A DNA stretch of 64,000 bases from Cryptomeria japonica (GCF_030272615.1 NC_081409.1:473920573-473984572), one strand, 5' to 3'. Positions 1 to 11,130 are shown, counted from the stretch's first letter. Made by a program: numbers and translations. The notes: a model not told the origin generated them from the letters alone.

Positions 1-1078
1 TAGTCTATAGGCTAGTGTCAAGAATTAGTTTAGATCTCAAGGAGCTTTCTTATATACTTTTAAGGGAGATTTACCTCATATTGTTGCGGATCGAGTTTTC
101 TCGTTAGAGAGAAATTATTAGTTTTTGAGCATGAGATACGACAAGCTGATCTTGTAGGTGTAAAGTTAGTCTTATTGCCTCTAATTGAAGCTTTTCCATT
201 TTGGTGGGTAAGGTCTATACCAGATCAGAAAGGAAAGCAAGTCTTTGTAATTTTCTCTTTCAAATGCTCAATCAGTTATCTTCAAGAAGATACTTCTTTA
301 GTAGTTGTTCTTTAACTTATTGAGATATCCCCAATGTTGGACAAAGAGCTTTTGTAAACAATGGGTAACAATGCCAATGGTAACAACAATGGTCTTTCTT
401 CACTTCCTTTGTTGTGGGGAGCTAGTATTGGTTTGAATTTTGTGGAATGCCACAATGCAATGTCCCCATTTTAAGAAAAAGTAATTTATGTGTAATTAGC
501 TCAATTTCCAATTTTTCCCTTAAGTTATTTGCTAAGTTGGGGAGAACTACAAAGTTCTTGGAGTGCTTAGGATGTGTCTTGCAGAGATGATGCTGTTGGT
601 AGTGAGTTTAGTTGGTCTTGGCGAGCCTAGTGATGCTTTCAAAATTGGTTTTCGACCTTTAGCTCTCCATACTTCTTGGAGTAGACTATTTTTAGTAAGT
701 CACTCAGTTGCTTCCGTTCATCGTCCTATGACTCCAATATTCCCATGGTATGATCAGAATTGCATAATTATGTCATTTGGATACTTTCCGCAACTTGGGT
801 AAGCTATTGAGTTATTATTTAATTAATTCGCTTAAACTGTCTAATGTTGGAAATATTAAAGGGATAACTTAGTGTAATAGCGTAAGTTACTGGTTCCGGT
901 TCGGGAGCGGGTACATATATATATATAATGCAAAAATTTAAAGAAATATACAAAATTACAAATCTAAATGCATTTAATAGTATGCTACTTCATCATTGAT
1001 CAATCCAAATGCCATTTCAATTGATGGTACAAAATTTCAATAATATCATATTATGGCATATACTCATATGCCATATAA
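1..1078. other. repeat-derived sequence with a possible LTR start
   Basis: No supportable gene. The first ~130 bases resemble 29660-29780 (shared phrases such as 'gtctatag', 'ttagtttagatc', 'gggagctt'), so both are probably copies of one dispersed element. Around 456-468 the sequence TGCAATGTCCCC matches, in the opposite orientation, the GGGGACATTACA ends of the LTRs at 24078 and 27251, so a plus-strand LTR of that superfamily may begin here. Its far end was not found. The short ORF at 563-802 has no recognisable domain. An AT microsatellite lies near 916-930. Confidence 0.35.
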
Positions 1079-2480
1079 TATATTGTAGAACACAAGATAT
1101 CATTGAGAGGGGGGGTGAATCAATGATTATAAACAATTTCAAACAATGTGTGCAACCGGTAGGATAAAGGAAACACTAACAAGCAACTACACACAAGAGC
1201 ACATCACATAACATCGGATATACGAGGAAAACCCAATGTGGGAAAAACCTTGATGAGAAATGCTGTTGGAGATCTACTGCTCCAATCTAGCCTCACAATG
1301 AAATAACAATTTTACAATGTTTAGGGAACCAACCCAAGGAGCACCAACCCCTAGCAATTTATGGGCACCTACCTAAAGGAGCACCAACTCAAGGAGCACC
1401 AACCCCTGCACTGAGCACCCACTCAGTGAAATACAATGAGATATAAAATCAATACAATGATAAACACTTGCTACAAATGGGTTTGTTAACTCCTGCAAAC
1501 AATTCTCTCTGCCGGTTAAACTCCTTTCTGTCACACTGCTTCTTCTCTACCGGTCCTCTGTTCTTACTGTCTGAATCCTCTACAACTCAATTTCTGCCTT
1601 GCCGGATCTTCTTTGAAACTCACTCTATTCTCCTTCACTCTTTGCTGCTATCTTACCGGTTCAGACATTGCTGGTTTAATAAACTGTTAAACTCTGCAAC
1701 TATTTACCGGTAACCTCAACCCTTGTCGGTTACACCTATCTTACCGGTTCTTCTCCAACACACAGTCGCTTCAATATTTTTCTATCACATTCAGACTGAT
1801 CAACTCTCGCCTCACAGAGATTCACTTTATCATAAATCTCTCATCCAACATCATATCTCTTAGATCTACGATATGCACATTTATACTCTTGCTTTCTCGC
1901 CAAAACAAAAAACTCAAACTTCTTTAGTCGACAACCTGCAACAGTTCAGCAAAAAGCTCTGTCCTCTTTTTTATTCTTCCTATAAACGTTTACTATATTT
2001 AGCAAACTAGACTCTGTTCATCAATCTTGATTTTGTCGATCACAATAAATGATCTAGTAGTTTCTTTCTCCAGATCAACAAGACGATCAGATATCCTGCT
2101 TCGATCATAATGTCAAAGAATAAAATCTCTGCCCTTCGATCTGCTTTGAGCCGCAATCCTGTGCAATTGATCCGTGTTTTTCGCACTTGACATTTAATAC
2201 CGACCTAGTTGGCAACTACCTCGCCAACGCACATTCACCTACCATTGCATGTTCGCCACCTAGAGTCCACGTGACATCTCTGTCAGCATCCAACTCACTT
2301 GATTGTGTTGGTTCAAACTTAGTCACCGACCGAACATGCTACTCGTATACACTAATCGGTTAACCTTCATATCGTGCACTTTTTCTGTTCTGCCAGTTAG
2401 AACATGTTATATCGGAACGCACTTACCTGGTTTATTTGCTTACCGGTTGACATCAATGACAATATAATGCCAACATATAT
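1079..2480 (-). mobile_element. solo LTR of a copia-type (SIRE-like) retrotransposon with TSD
   Basis: The LTR body is 1084-2475 (1392 bp). Read on the minus strand it starts TGTTGGCATT and ends TTCTACA. Just inside that end is a run complementary to the 'TGATTCACCCCCC' stretch seen near the 3' end of many plant copia LTRs (another copy is at ~31844). Flanking bases are TATAT on both sides (1079-1083 and 2476-2480), which fits a 5-bp target-site duplication, although the sequence is low-complexity. There is no primer-binding site at the left and no internal region, so it is a solo LTR. A cluster of the phrase GGAGCACCAAC lies at 1320-1420, and its complement-like phrase recurs in the LTR before 31894. 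Confidence 0.7.
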
Positions 2481-2487
2481 ATCAATA
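2340..2487 (+). repeat. left copy of ~147-bp direct repeat flanking the gypsy element
   Basis: This segment covers the U3 end of the solo LTR plus about 12 bases of its flank. It is repeated at 8005-8152, immediately beyond the other end of the gypsy element. The copies share long phrases including 'ggttaaccttcatatcgtgca' cores and 'cttaccggttgacatcaatgac' cores, with roughly a dozen differences. A gypsy insertion normally makes a 5-bp duplication, so this long repeat is unexpected. Confidence 0.75.
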
Positions 2488-2917
2488 TATAAGGTTCCCT
2501 GATTGTACGGTACGGTATTGGCAAGTTCGTATGGTGTGAAATGTTCTTGGTTGTACGGTAGTTTACTGGCAAGGGCGTATAGAGTGAAGCGGAGGGAGTT
2601 GCCGTACGGTGAAGAGGATGGAGTGGTCGTATGGTGGTGTGGGATGGAGTGACCGTACGGTGAAGAGATTGTACAATGGTGTGAGGGAGGAGTGGTCGTA
2701 TGGTGAAGCCGTACGTGTGGAGGGGTCTGCCGTGTGGTACGGTGGTTCAATGGATTACCTTCGGTTTCACAGATTGATCTTCTGCGCGCATATCATGTAT
2801 TGAACTTTGAGTGATAGGAATCCTTTAACATGCATGTATACTAGAAATGAAGCTAGAAGTAAAATTTGATTCAACAATGATGAGGTTCCAGATTTGCCAG
2901 ATCTAGAACAAGTACAC
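2488..2917 (-). repeat. 3' LTR fragment of the gypsy element
   Basis: It matches 7255-7676 over about 420 bases with scattered substitutions, including the same series of GTACGGT motifs. The terminal TG (plus-strand view) is degraded to TA. The LTR's own beginning (U3 start) is missing and is replaced by chimeric tandem repeats at 2868-3115. Confidence 0.8.
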
Positions 2918-3115
2918 AGAGCCTTCTGCAGGTTATCTTTTGTTGGTTCTGAGCCTTTTGCAGGTTATCTTTTGTTGGATTCAACAATGATAAGGTTCCA
3001 GATTTGCCAGATCCGGAACAAGTAAACAGAGCCTTGTACAGGGTATCTTTTGCTAGTTTTGAGCCTTTTGCAGGTTATCTTTTGCTGGTTCTGATCCTTC
3101 TGCAGGTTATCTTTG
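2868..3115. repeat. chimeric tandem repeats at the integrase/LTR deletion junction
   Basis: A unit of about 110 bp (2868-2977, again from 2978) joins a piece of LTR (from 'gattcaacaatga' to 'agagcc') to a piece of integrase coding sequence. Inside it a ~32-33 bp sub-unit recurs at about 2921, 2953, 3031, 3063 and 3095. On the minus strand this sub-unit codes for NLQKAQNQQK-like peptides, so it derives from integrase. Confidence 0.75.
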
Positions 3116-3983
3116 AGAGATGTCAGGATGTCTAAACTCTCTTGAAGCCAATCTTTGGCCCTCGGTGCACGACTGTCTCCCAATGCTAGATCAACAAATG
3201 AAGAAGGTTCATAACCGTACAGTGCTTTGAAGGGTGGCATGCCTATTGACATGTGATAGGTGGTGTTGTAACAGTGTTCACCCAAATGTAGCCAGCGAAC
3301 CCAAGCCTTCTGTTGAGCTGAGACGTAGTTCCTGAGATAACCCTCCAGCCATTTGTTCACAATCTCAGTTTGTCCGTCTATCTGCAGATGGTAGCTCGTG
3401 CTAGGCGACAACTTGGCTCCTGCCAACCGAAATAACTCCATCCAGAAGGTACTCAGAAAACGGCTATCCGTGTGTCATTGACTATGTTTTGCGGTAGACC
3501 ATGTAAGCGGAATACCTCACGGAAGAACAACTCGACCACTTGAACTGCTTGGTATTCTGTGGGGATGGCAAAAAAATGGGCATACTTGGTCAAGCGGTCG
3601 ACTACAATGAAAATGCAATCCTTTCCTTGCACTTTGGGGAGCTCAGTAATGAAATCCATCGAGACGCTATCCCATTTTTGGTCGAGGATTGGCAGTGGTT
3701 GCAGCAGTCCGACTGGTAAGTTGTGCTTAGATTTGTTCTGCTGGCAAGTGGTGCATTCCTGCACATACTGCAGGATGTCGTTCTTAAGTCCCTTCCAGGA
3801 AAACCTTTCTCGGATTTGTTTGTAGGTTTTCAAGTATCCCGGGTGTCCGGCCAAGGGAGAGTCGTGCATTTCCTTCAGAATCTTTTCCTTCATCTTGGAC
3901 TCGGGTACCAAATAAATTTTGTCCTTGTAGTAAATGATGTTGTCAACCACATTGTATCGGTCATCCTGCACTTGACCATCCAT
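2965..3983 (-). pseudogene. pol: gypsy integrase, C-terminus deleted
   Basis: The first piece (3453-3983) carries the HHCC zinc-binding domain (MHDSPLAGHPG, then CTTCQQNK) and the first catalytic aspartate in MDFITELP. The second aspartate region reads VNDTRIAVF where VSDRD..F is usual. The second piece (2965-3441) holds the glutamate region (HLQIDGQTEIVNKWLEGYLR). Integrase should continue with a further domain, and in many gypsy lineages a chromodomain. Here the sequence runs into an 11-residue unit (DNLQKDQNQQK) that is repeated at DNA level, then LTR sequence. The C-terminal domain is therefore lost by deletion. Confidence 0.85.
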
Positions 3984-4165
3984 CAGCTCATATAGGCAAA
4001 AGTATTCTTGGAGTATTCAACCAACAAGTGTTCCTTCCAATCCACCGAAATTTGGGATAGAGAACATATGGCAAGCCTTCTTGACAGGGTGTCGGCTACC
4101 ACGTTATTCTTGCCCTTCACATACTCAATGTCGAAATTGAATGCTTGGACTTTGCTCACCCACTT

Positions 4166-4798
4166 CTATTGTCGTTCATTCAGATCCGTCTGCTCCAAGA
4201 AATATCGCAAACTGTTGTGGTCTGTCCGTACGACAAACTTTGCCCCGACGAGGTGCTGTCGTAACTTCGTCAGTGCGTGCATGATGGCGAGCATCTTCTT
4301 GTCGTAGATGGAGTACAACCGCTCAGTTCCCGAAAGCTTCTGACTCTCGAACGCAATGGGGTGATGGTCTTGCATCAACACCGCTCCGATGCCTTCACCC
4401 GAGGCATCGCACTCCAGGATAAAAGGGCGAGTGAAGTCTAGTAGTGCCAGAACCGGACACGTACTCATTACCTCTTTTAATTTATCGAAGGTGTGTTGTG
4501 CTTGCACAGTCCAATGGAAGGATCCTTTCTTTGTCAGATCTGTCAGTGGTGCACCAAGCTGTGAAAATCCTTTCACAAACCTTCTATAATAACTACACAA
4601 TCCAAAAAATCCACGCAGCTCTGAGAGAGTCTTGGGTGGAGGCCAATCCAAAATTGCTTGAATCTTCTCTTGGTGAACTTGTACCCCCTGGGCGGTGATG
4701 ACGTGACCCAAGTACAAGACCTCGATCATTCCAAATTCACATTTGGATCTTTTGGCATACAATGATTGCGATTTCATAATCCCCAATACTTCATCCAA
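4166..4798 (-). pseudogene. pol: gypsy reverse transcriptase thumb and RNase H
   Basis: It continues the reading after a single stop. Landmarks are YLGHVITAQGVQV, a 'LRGFFGLCSYYRRFVKGF' segment, then the RNase H start LECDASGEGIGAVLMQ and VVRTDHNSLRYFLEQ. RNase H removes the RNA strand of the RNA-DNA hybrid during copying. The ORF ends at a stop at NERQ, where an intact element would read on (usually 'RQ.RW'). The chain then drifts before integrase. Confidence 0.85.
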
Positions 4799-4816
4799 AT
4801 GTCCCAGGTGTTCCTC

Positions 4817-5797
4817 CTAGGTCTTGCTGTAGATGAGTATGTCATCGAAGAATACCAGTAGGAACTTACGCAGTTGCTTGTTGAAGATGTGGTTCATGCA
4901 AGATTGGAAAGTGGCCGGAGCATTGGTTAATCCAAACGGCATGACCAAGAACTCATAGTGTCCGTAATGGCAACGGAAGGTTGTCTTTTCCACATCTTGC
5001 TCCCTCATACGGATCTGATGGTAGCCGAAGCGGAGATCAATTTTGGAGAAATAGATTGCGTCATGTAGTTGGTCTAGTAGCTCATCGGTCCTGGTAATGG
5101 GGTATCTATTCTTGATAGTCTTCTTGTTCAATGCACGGTAGTCAACACACATTCTGAGAGTTTTGTCCTTCTTCACCAGTACCACCGAGGACGCAAAGGG
5201 GCTAGAGCTGGGCCGGATCCATCCTTTATCGAGGAGTTCTTGGATCCTTTTCTCTATCTCTTCTTTGAACTTCTTCGGGTGGCGATAGGGTGTGGTGATA
5301 ACAGGTTTTGCTCCTTCCTCCAACTCGATGGTGTGCTCAAACTCTTGGTGTGGGGGTATATCGGGTGGAATATCAGTGAAGACCAAAACTGACTGAAGTT
5401 CCTCATCCTGGTAGTAAGACGGTTGCTCTTTCACAGGTTTTGTTGAGATCAAGCAATGTGCTGCCCAAACTACTTCATCATGTCTGAAGATGGCTTCCAT
5501 CCGTTTGACAGAAATTTCCCTCGGGCCGCCATTCGACGTTCCTCTGAGAACCACCTTCCTGCCATCTACCTCGAATGAGAACTCCATCCTTTTGAAGCTC
5601 TGCGTGTACTGGTTGAGGCTCTCCATCCATTGAATGCCCAATATAACATCCGTGTCATCCAGATCTACTACAAAGAAGTCGTCGATCACTGTGTAATTTC
5701 CCATGGTGATGCTCAATTGCGGAACCAGGTGAGTGCATGATAGGAGATTGCCTCCTGCCACCTTAACATCGAACCCTTCATGCTCCTTTGTACACAA
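4817..5797 (-). pseudogene. pol: gypsy protease C-terminus and reverse transcriptase
   Basis: This 326-residue ORF begins in the protease tail and then gives a nearly complete reverse transcriptase. Readable landmarks are [68 protein letters not shown] and the catalytic FFDDILIYS. The two aspartates of the active site are intact. The usual 'DLRSGYHQIR' has F for S. A TAG stop at 4817 cuts it just before the thumb and RNase H, which continue in the next piece. The residue pattern and domain order identify it as Ty3/gypsy rather than copia. Confidence 0.88.
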
Positions 5798-6362
5798 ACC
5801 CCTTTAGGTGACGAGTGATGAGTTTATGAAGTTGAGCGAGGCTCCACTGTCGAGCATAACCAGGACTCGTTGCCCTTGGATGTGTACCACGTACCCTAAA
5901 TACACTGCACCTTGGGGTACCTACCAGTGTGGCAATGACGCCTCCCCTCCGTACCAATGTGGAGATTCTCTCCGCCATGCTAGTTTCTTCGGCAGATTCT
6001 TCCTTTGGTGGTTCACTTTCCTCATGCTCCTCTTCTCCATCGGACATCACTTCAATATAGTGAATCTTTCCTTTGCCCAAACATTAGTGTCTTGGTTCCC
6101 ATGGCTCCTTGCAGGTGAAACAAAGGTTCTTCCTTCTGAGTTCCTGTTTTATGGCTTCATCGAGCGATGACCTCTTCGGAAAGGGTTTATTATCCTTCTC
6201 CTTCGGAACGAAAGGTGGTTTGGTATGTGCAAAATTTATGGAAGAGGAAGATGTTGCCATGTTACGAGCCTTTTTGATCGCTTCCATGAGTGTGCTGGGG
6301 TTGAACCCTTTCACCCAACCTTTTAGTGGTTCCATCAATCCGTCCATGAACAAGACCACCAA
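5640..6362 (-). pseudogene. gypsy zinc knuckle and aspartic protease region, frameshifted
   Basis: At 6084-6362 the protein ends in a zinc-knuckle-like CFTCKEPWEPRH stretch. After a frame change, 5778-6080 holds an acidic linker. Around 5840-5860, in the other minus-strand frame, LDSGASLNFINS is readable; this is the D-S/T-G active-site motif of a retropepsin. The protease continues at the start of the next ORF ([20 protein letters not shown], about 5635-5690). The protease releases the gag and pol products. The frameshift between active site and flap destroys this copy. Confidence 0.75.
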
Positions 6363-6365
6363 TCT

Positions 6366-7211
6366 CTACTCTGAGATGTCTGTTACCAACACAGATAGTC
6401 TCTTGAACTTTGTGATGTAACTGTCCATAGGTCCCAATTGTTTTAGTTGCGCCAACTCCTTGAAATTGAGTTCTGGATCCTTCCCGTCAAATCGATCTAT
6501 GAGCCTCTCCTTGAAGTCGGCATAGGAAGTTATCTGGTCATGGTCGAGAGTGACCATTCCATGATGCCACCATTCGTGTTCGACTCCTTCTAGGTGAAGT
6601 GTTGCAAACTTGATAGCTTCATCTTCAGGCATCAGGTTGAGTTGGAAGTAGGTATCTTCTTTTTGAACCCGAGCTCATGCTGAGGTTACTTTGGTCCCAT
6701 CAAAGGATGACAGGTTGATCTTGCCAACCTTCCGCTTGATGTCATTGTTATAGTGTCCATAATAGCCCCGACTTCTGCCGCTCGAGTATTTCATCCGGAG
6801 CTTAGCATAATCCTTGAAGGATATGTCCCCCTCGAGATTTGCATCCCTCCAATCTTGGTTCAACTGTGCTTGCATCTCTTGAAAGGTGGGTTCTTGCTCC
6901 TAGCGCAGCGCTTCTGATTTCTGAGGAAAAGTCGGCATCAACGGCCGTGAATGTGAGTGTTGGATGTTTGACCTTCTAGTGACCGAATCATGGCCCTGCC
7001 CATTCTGTTCTCCATTCGTTTTTCCCAAGGCCAATTGTCGTAAGGTTTCCTCCATGATTTGTTGTCGTTGCTCACCTCTGGTTATGGTGTCGTTGAGCTG
7101 AGCTTGGCTTCTGGTTAGCTCCCTTAATAGTGCCATGACTTCTCTTGCAGGGTCCTTTGGTTCCCCCATTCGATCGGCCGAATGGTACCTCCTTCTAGTG
7201 TACACTTGCAT
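6366..7211 (-). pseudogene. gag: gypsy gag (structural protein), broken
   Basis: Gag forms the virus-like particle that packages the element's RNA. The N-terminal piece is 6900-7211 (starts MQVYTRRRYHS, contains a glutamine-rich helix). A middle piece lies at 6675-6875 (ending near KINLSSFDGT). The retrotransposon-gag core is 6366-6632, with the typical order of an 'A..LEG....WW' segment followed by 'F.ERLIDRF' and 'L.QL..M.SYI..F..L'. Stops at 6900 and near 6672 and 6365 split these pieces, so no full product can be made. The zinc knuckle and protease follow downstream in the expected order. Confidence 0.8.
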
Positions 7212-7239
7212 CCACTACACGATAGGCTGGCAAGATCAC

Positions 7240-7254
7240 CGATTTTGATACCAT
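7240..7254 (-). promoter_or_regulatory. primer-binding-like site of the gypsy element
   Basis: The minus strand reads TGGTATCAAAATCGG just inside the 5' LTR. The first eight bases equal the usual initiator-tRNA-Met primer site of plant retroelements (TGGTATCAGAGC) and the rest has drifted. It fixes the LTR boundary and the element's orientation. Confidence 0.65.
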
Positions 7255-8004
7255 TGTAAGGTTTCCTGATTGTACAGTACGGTATTGGCAAGTCCGTACG
7301 GTGTGAAATGTTCCTGGCCGTATGGTAGTGTACTGGCAAGGGCGTACAAAGTGAAGCAGAGGGAGTTACCGTATGGTGAAGAGGCCGTACGGTGGGGTGG
7401 GATGGAGTGACCGTATGGTGAAGAGATCGTACGGTGGTGTGATGGAGGAGTGGCTGTACGGTGAAGCCATACATGTGGAGGGGTCTGCCGTGTGGTATGG
7501 TGGTTCAATGGATGACCATCGGTTTCACGGATCGATCTTCTGCGCGCATATCATGTATTGAACTCTGAGTGATAGAAATCCTTCAACATGCATGTATACC
7601 AGAAATGAAGCGAGAAGTAAAATTTGATTCAACAATGATGAGGTTCCAGATTTGCCAGATCCAGAACAAGTACACAAAGTAGAATAGGGTGAGGGATGAA
7701 TCCCACCGAAACTGCGGATACCAAGTAGGGAGGGTCTTTCACCTCCAAAATGGCAGATAACAAAACTCCAACAGGAATTCACACAACAGAGAAAAATACC
7801 AAAACCGCCTACCAATGCAAATGACAGACTTGGCCATAATATGGGCTCCGGGAAATTTCCCGAAGGGTTACAAACGGGCCGACACGACCAAACTAAGACT
7901 TGACTAATCTAATTAAATAAAAGGCCTGAAAGATTTGTTATTAAATTTGGGGCCTTACAATAAAGTATTTAAATTTATTATTTAATTATATTGGGGACAT
8001 CACA
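7255..8004 (-). repeat. 5' LTR of the gypsy element
   Basis: On the minus strand it starts TGTGATGTCCCC and ends CCTTACA, giving TG...CA termini and a length of 750 bp. Positions 7255-7676 match the left fragment at 2488-2917. The region 7262-7500 is packed with variants of the palindrome ACCGTACGGT. After about 7676 the left copy has no match because that part of the 3' LTR was deleted. Confidence 0.8.
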
Positions 8005-8152
8005 TATCGGTATACACTAACTGGTTAACCTTCATATCGTGCATTATTTTGTTCTGCCGGTTAGAACATGTTATATCGGACTGCACTTACGGGGTTTACT
8101 TGCTTACCGGTTGACATCAATGACAATACAATGCCAACATATAGATCAATGT
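8005..8152 (+). repeat. right copy of ~147-bp direct repeat flanking the gypsy element
   Basis: It starts directly after the ACATCACA end of the gypsy 5' LTR and repeats the sequence left of the gypsy element (2340-2487), including bases beyond the solo-LTR terminus ('caacatatagatcaatg' against 'caacatatatatcaata'). After ~8152 the two sides diverge. It could be a long target duplication made during repair, or a chance second copy of the LTR end. Confidence 0.75.
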
Positions 8153-8255
8153 ATCATAGATTCATATATGTCCAAGTTCACGATTCAAATGAAAATCATT
8201 ACAATTACAAAATTGACAATCAAAAATAATAATTGTCTTCTATCTTCAATGTTCA

Positions 8256-10708
8256 TCAATCATCAAAAGGATCTAGATCAAGATGATCATCATTTGCTCC
8301 AAGTTCAAATTCAAAATCATTTGAACCCAAACAAGTGCCACTCCTGCTAGCTCCATCAGCTATAGGTATCTCATTATCATCATTTAAAGTGACTCTAACC
8401 AGATCATCAACAGTTGCATCCAAGTTTGTACACTTAGGGGTTACATCCCAAAGCTTCATTGCCCCTTCTTTGTATTGCTTTCCCTTATGTGTTAGAAGAT
8501 GCAAATTGGAATGAATATAAACCAAGTCTTCTGCTCTTTTTGAAGCCAATCGGTTATGCTTCACTGAGTGGATAATGGAGTATGTACTCCAATTCCATTC
8601 AGCAGTGGAGGAACTTGCAACCTATTGAAATTGGAGAGAAAACCAACAAAACTTTGAATTAAAAAAATGCAAAATAAATTAAAGAATGTTAAAAACTTAA
8701 AAGCTAAAGTCTACAATACAAATGTTAATATTTAAAAGTAAAAAAACGTACTTGTGATAGTATCTTGATTGCAAGAGGTTGGAGGAACATAAAATCTTGA
8801 CCATGGAGGTACCACCATGTAACTCCATCCATTTTGGATTGGTCATTAATGGCACAAGGACTATGACTTCTTCTTGAGATAAACAAACCAAACTCTTTCC
8901 TAACACTGTCCAACACTTCAGGATCACTGTAGAGCCTAGCAAATGCCGCTTGTACCCACTAGCAACTTCAGCATCTCTATAAGGTTTAGTTCTCCCCGGT
9001 AAAGAAAGTACTTCATTGCTGTAGTACATGGGAGTTAAAGCATGTGCAAAGAGATGCAATAGCGTGGTCATCGTGTTCCACCAATGATGAATGATTTGTT
9101 CCGCCCTTTTGAAATGTGTTTCTTGGGGGTCCCTTTCTCTTTGTGCTATTATGACTTTTATTTTTTCAACCAATGTGTCCATGCCATCATAGACTTCCCC
9201 CGAACGTGTTGCATCTGTATCAGTATACCTGGGCATACTCATGATAGGCTCGGTGAAGTTCAATACATATTCCACATTATCCCACCAATTGAGATTCAAG
9301 ATCAAATCCCTAACCTTATTGGCCCTCACTGAATTTGATTGCTTCCAAATACTCCATGGGTTACTAATAACCATGGCACTGAATGCCTCTTTCACCTTCA
9401 AAAGACGTCTCAACATTGTTGTATATGATGCAAATTGGGTCTCAGTAGCCTAGGTTCATGTAAAAATATGTCAATAATAGATTTAATAAAATATAAAATA
9501 AAATTAAACATGGCATAAATAAATTTAAATAGAAAAATTAAATTTACCTTCAACAATTCCAACTTCGAGAAGCTCCTGAAAATGGCTTGTGACATATGGT
9601 GGTTTGTCACAAACATTTGGATCTCCTGACCCTCTTGGTGGATATCCTTCACCCACTCTATTTGGGTGCCAATTGCTTGCATCACCAAGTTGAGGGAGTG
9701 TACGGTGTGTGGTGTCCAAAATATGTGTGAATATCTTTGTTCAACCAAAGCACCCGCAGCCCTACAAACCTTTGCATTGTCTGTGATGACTTGGACAACA
9801 TTTTCATGTCCTACCATATCTATGGAATCAAAGAGGATTCCGGAAATGTGTTCTACATCTTTGAGCTGCCCCTCACAATCAACTGCCGTCAAGAACATTG
9901 CCCCTTTGGGGGACATTGCAATAACATTTATCAATGGATGGTTTCTAGCATCCTTCCATCCATCAGAAACAATAGAAACATCCGATTCAACTCAAGAATC
10001 TTTAATCGGTTTCAACGATTGCTCTACAAAATTCTTCTCTTTTGCCAATAAGGTGGTTCGCACCTTTTAATACCCCAGGACTTGTGAAACCATTAGGTGC
10101 ATTATTGATTGCTGTCACCATCTCTCGCCAATATGGTGATCTTACCAATTTGAGAGGAAGACCATTGGCATAGAGGCAAGGCGCATTTTTTTGCTTTACA
10201 ACATCTCTTGATTCCATTTTGAATGCTTTCTCTAATGTGCCTCTTTTGCGGGAAGGGGAATTATCTACTTCATCTTGCATAGCGGGTATATTCAAGAAAG
10301 GGTAGGGTGATTGGGGGCCTTTTTTGGTATTTCTTCTATCATCAGGTAAAGTCATTGGTGTTTTGCTTGCAGATGGATTAGCTCTTAGTTTTTCTCTTGC
10401 TATAGCCTGATCAACATCTTCTTGTTCTTTAATGAATGCTGCTATTTGTGTTGTAGACAACCCATTCCCATTTGCCCTTCACACATTTTAATCCCTTTTC
10501 CAGTATGGCCGCAAAAGTGACTTATCACTCGATAATACGAGCACCTATAATTGGTTTTACAAAAAATGCAATCCCATTCAAATCTCCCACCTCCTAGAAG
10601 TTGTTGACGCATTGTAGTATAATTCCATAAGGGAGATCCTCTATCAACTTTAAATTTTTGGTTTATTTTCTTGTAACCCCCACCCATTGAACTCGAACTT
10701 GTTGCCAT
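8256..10708 (-). pseudogene. hAT transposase with BED zinc finger and DUF659, frameshifted
   Basis: The transposase would bind the element's ends and move it by cut and paste. Exon 1 starts at 10708 with a BED zinc finger (CIFCKTNYRCSYYRVISHFCGH). It continues through 10002-10460 (NGLPLKLVRSPYWREMV, NAPNGFTSPG) into DUF659 (9549-9934, MINVIAMSPKGAMFLTAVD, FWTPHTVHSLNLV). An intron spans about 9450-9547 and a second about 8622-8751, both GT-AG on the minus strand. The next exon carries WKQSNSVRANKVR and a hAT central region. The last exon (8256-8621) carries the C-terminal dimerisation region (SSTAEWNWSTYS, KHNRLASKRAEDLVYIHSNL). Frame changes at about 10450, 10070 and 8935, and a stop near 9990, make it a pseudogene. 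Confidence 0.85.
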
Positions 10709-11130
10709 TTTGTCTTTTTGCTATTATAAGAAATTAAACTTTTTAAATTAGAAAAAAATAAATAAATAAATGCAATATTACAATGTAAAAGCTAATGTAA
10801 GTATGAAAAAACAGTATAAAAAACAATAGAACTTGTTTATCTTTTTCTATAAAAAAAAATTTGAAAAAAAAACTTGAAAAATTTCTTTAAAAACCTGAAA
10901 AAATATGTTAAAAGATCAAAGAATAGGGATAAATGCTTACCTTAAGGCTTCAGTGCTTGAATCTCCTTTGTGCAAGCTCTCCACCTTCGTCAAGCACTCA
11001 CGAACAATCTCCTTCGAAAATAATCACTTGCCCTTCAAAATGCCAAAATGAAACCAAGAGAGAATAGATGAGCAAATGAAGTTGTTTTGCGTCTCAAATG
11101 CATTTAGCAAAGGCGGATTAGGGTTTTTGG

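Larger units (their letters stand above)
2488..8004 (-). mobile_element. Ty3/gypsy retrotransposon, decayed, with deleted 3' end
   Basis: The domain order on the minus strand is gag, zinc knuckle, protease, reverse transcriptase, RNase H, integrase, which is the Ty3/gypsy order. The 5' LTR lies at the right (7255-8004). The sequence between the integrase and most of the 3' LTR is gone, leaving only LTR positions 2488-2917 at the left. Frameshifts and stops occur between nearly every domain, so the copy cannot be active without help. The primer-binding-like site TGGTATCA lies directly inside the right LTR. The element sits in the flank of the solo LTR (1084-2475), so it inserted after that LTR. 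Confidence 0.85.

Noticed and set aside
1079-2480. The solo LTR and the gypsy element as one larger composite element
   Set aside because: They have different end sequences and the solo LTR has its own flanking duplication, so they are separate insertions.
2397-2803. ORFs on both strands in the gypsy LTR fragment (histidine/threonine-rich or glycine/tryptophan-rich)
   Set aside because: They are translations of the GTACGGT palindrome repeats and occur on both strands, and also at 7124-7561 in the other LTR.
9666-10070. Plus-strand ORFs over the hAT transposase
   Set aside because: The minus strand encodes clear DUF659 sequence here; the plus ORFs are shadows.
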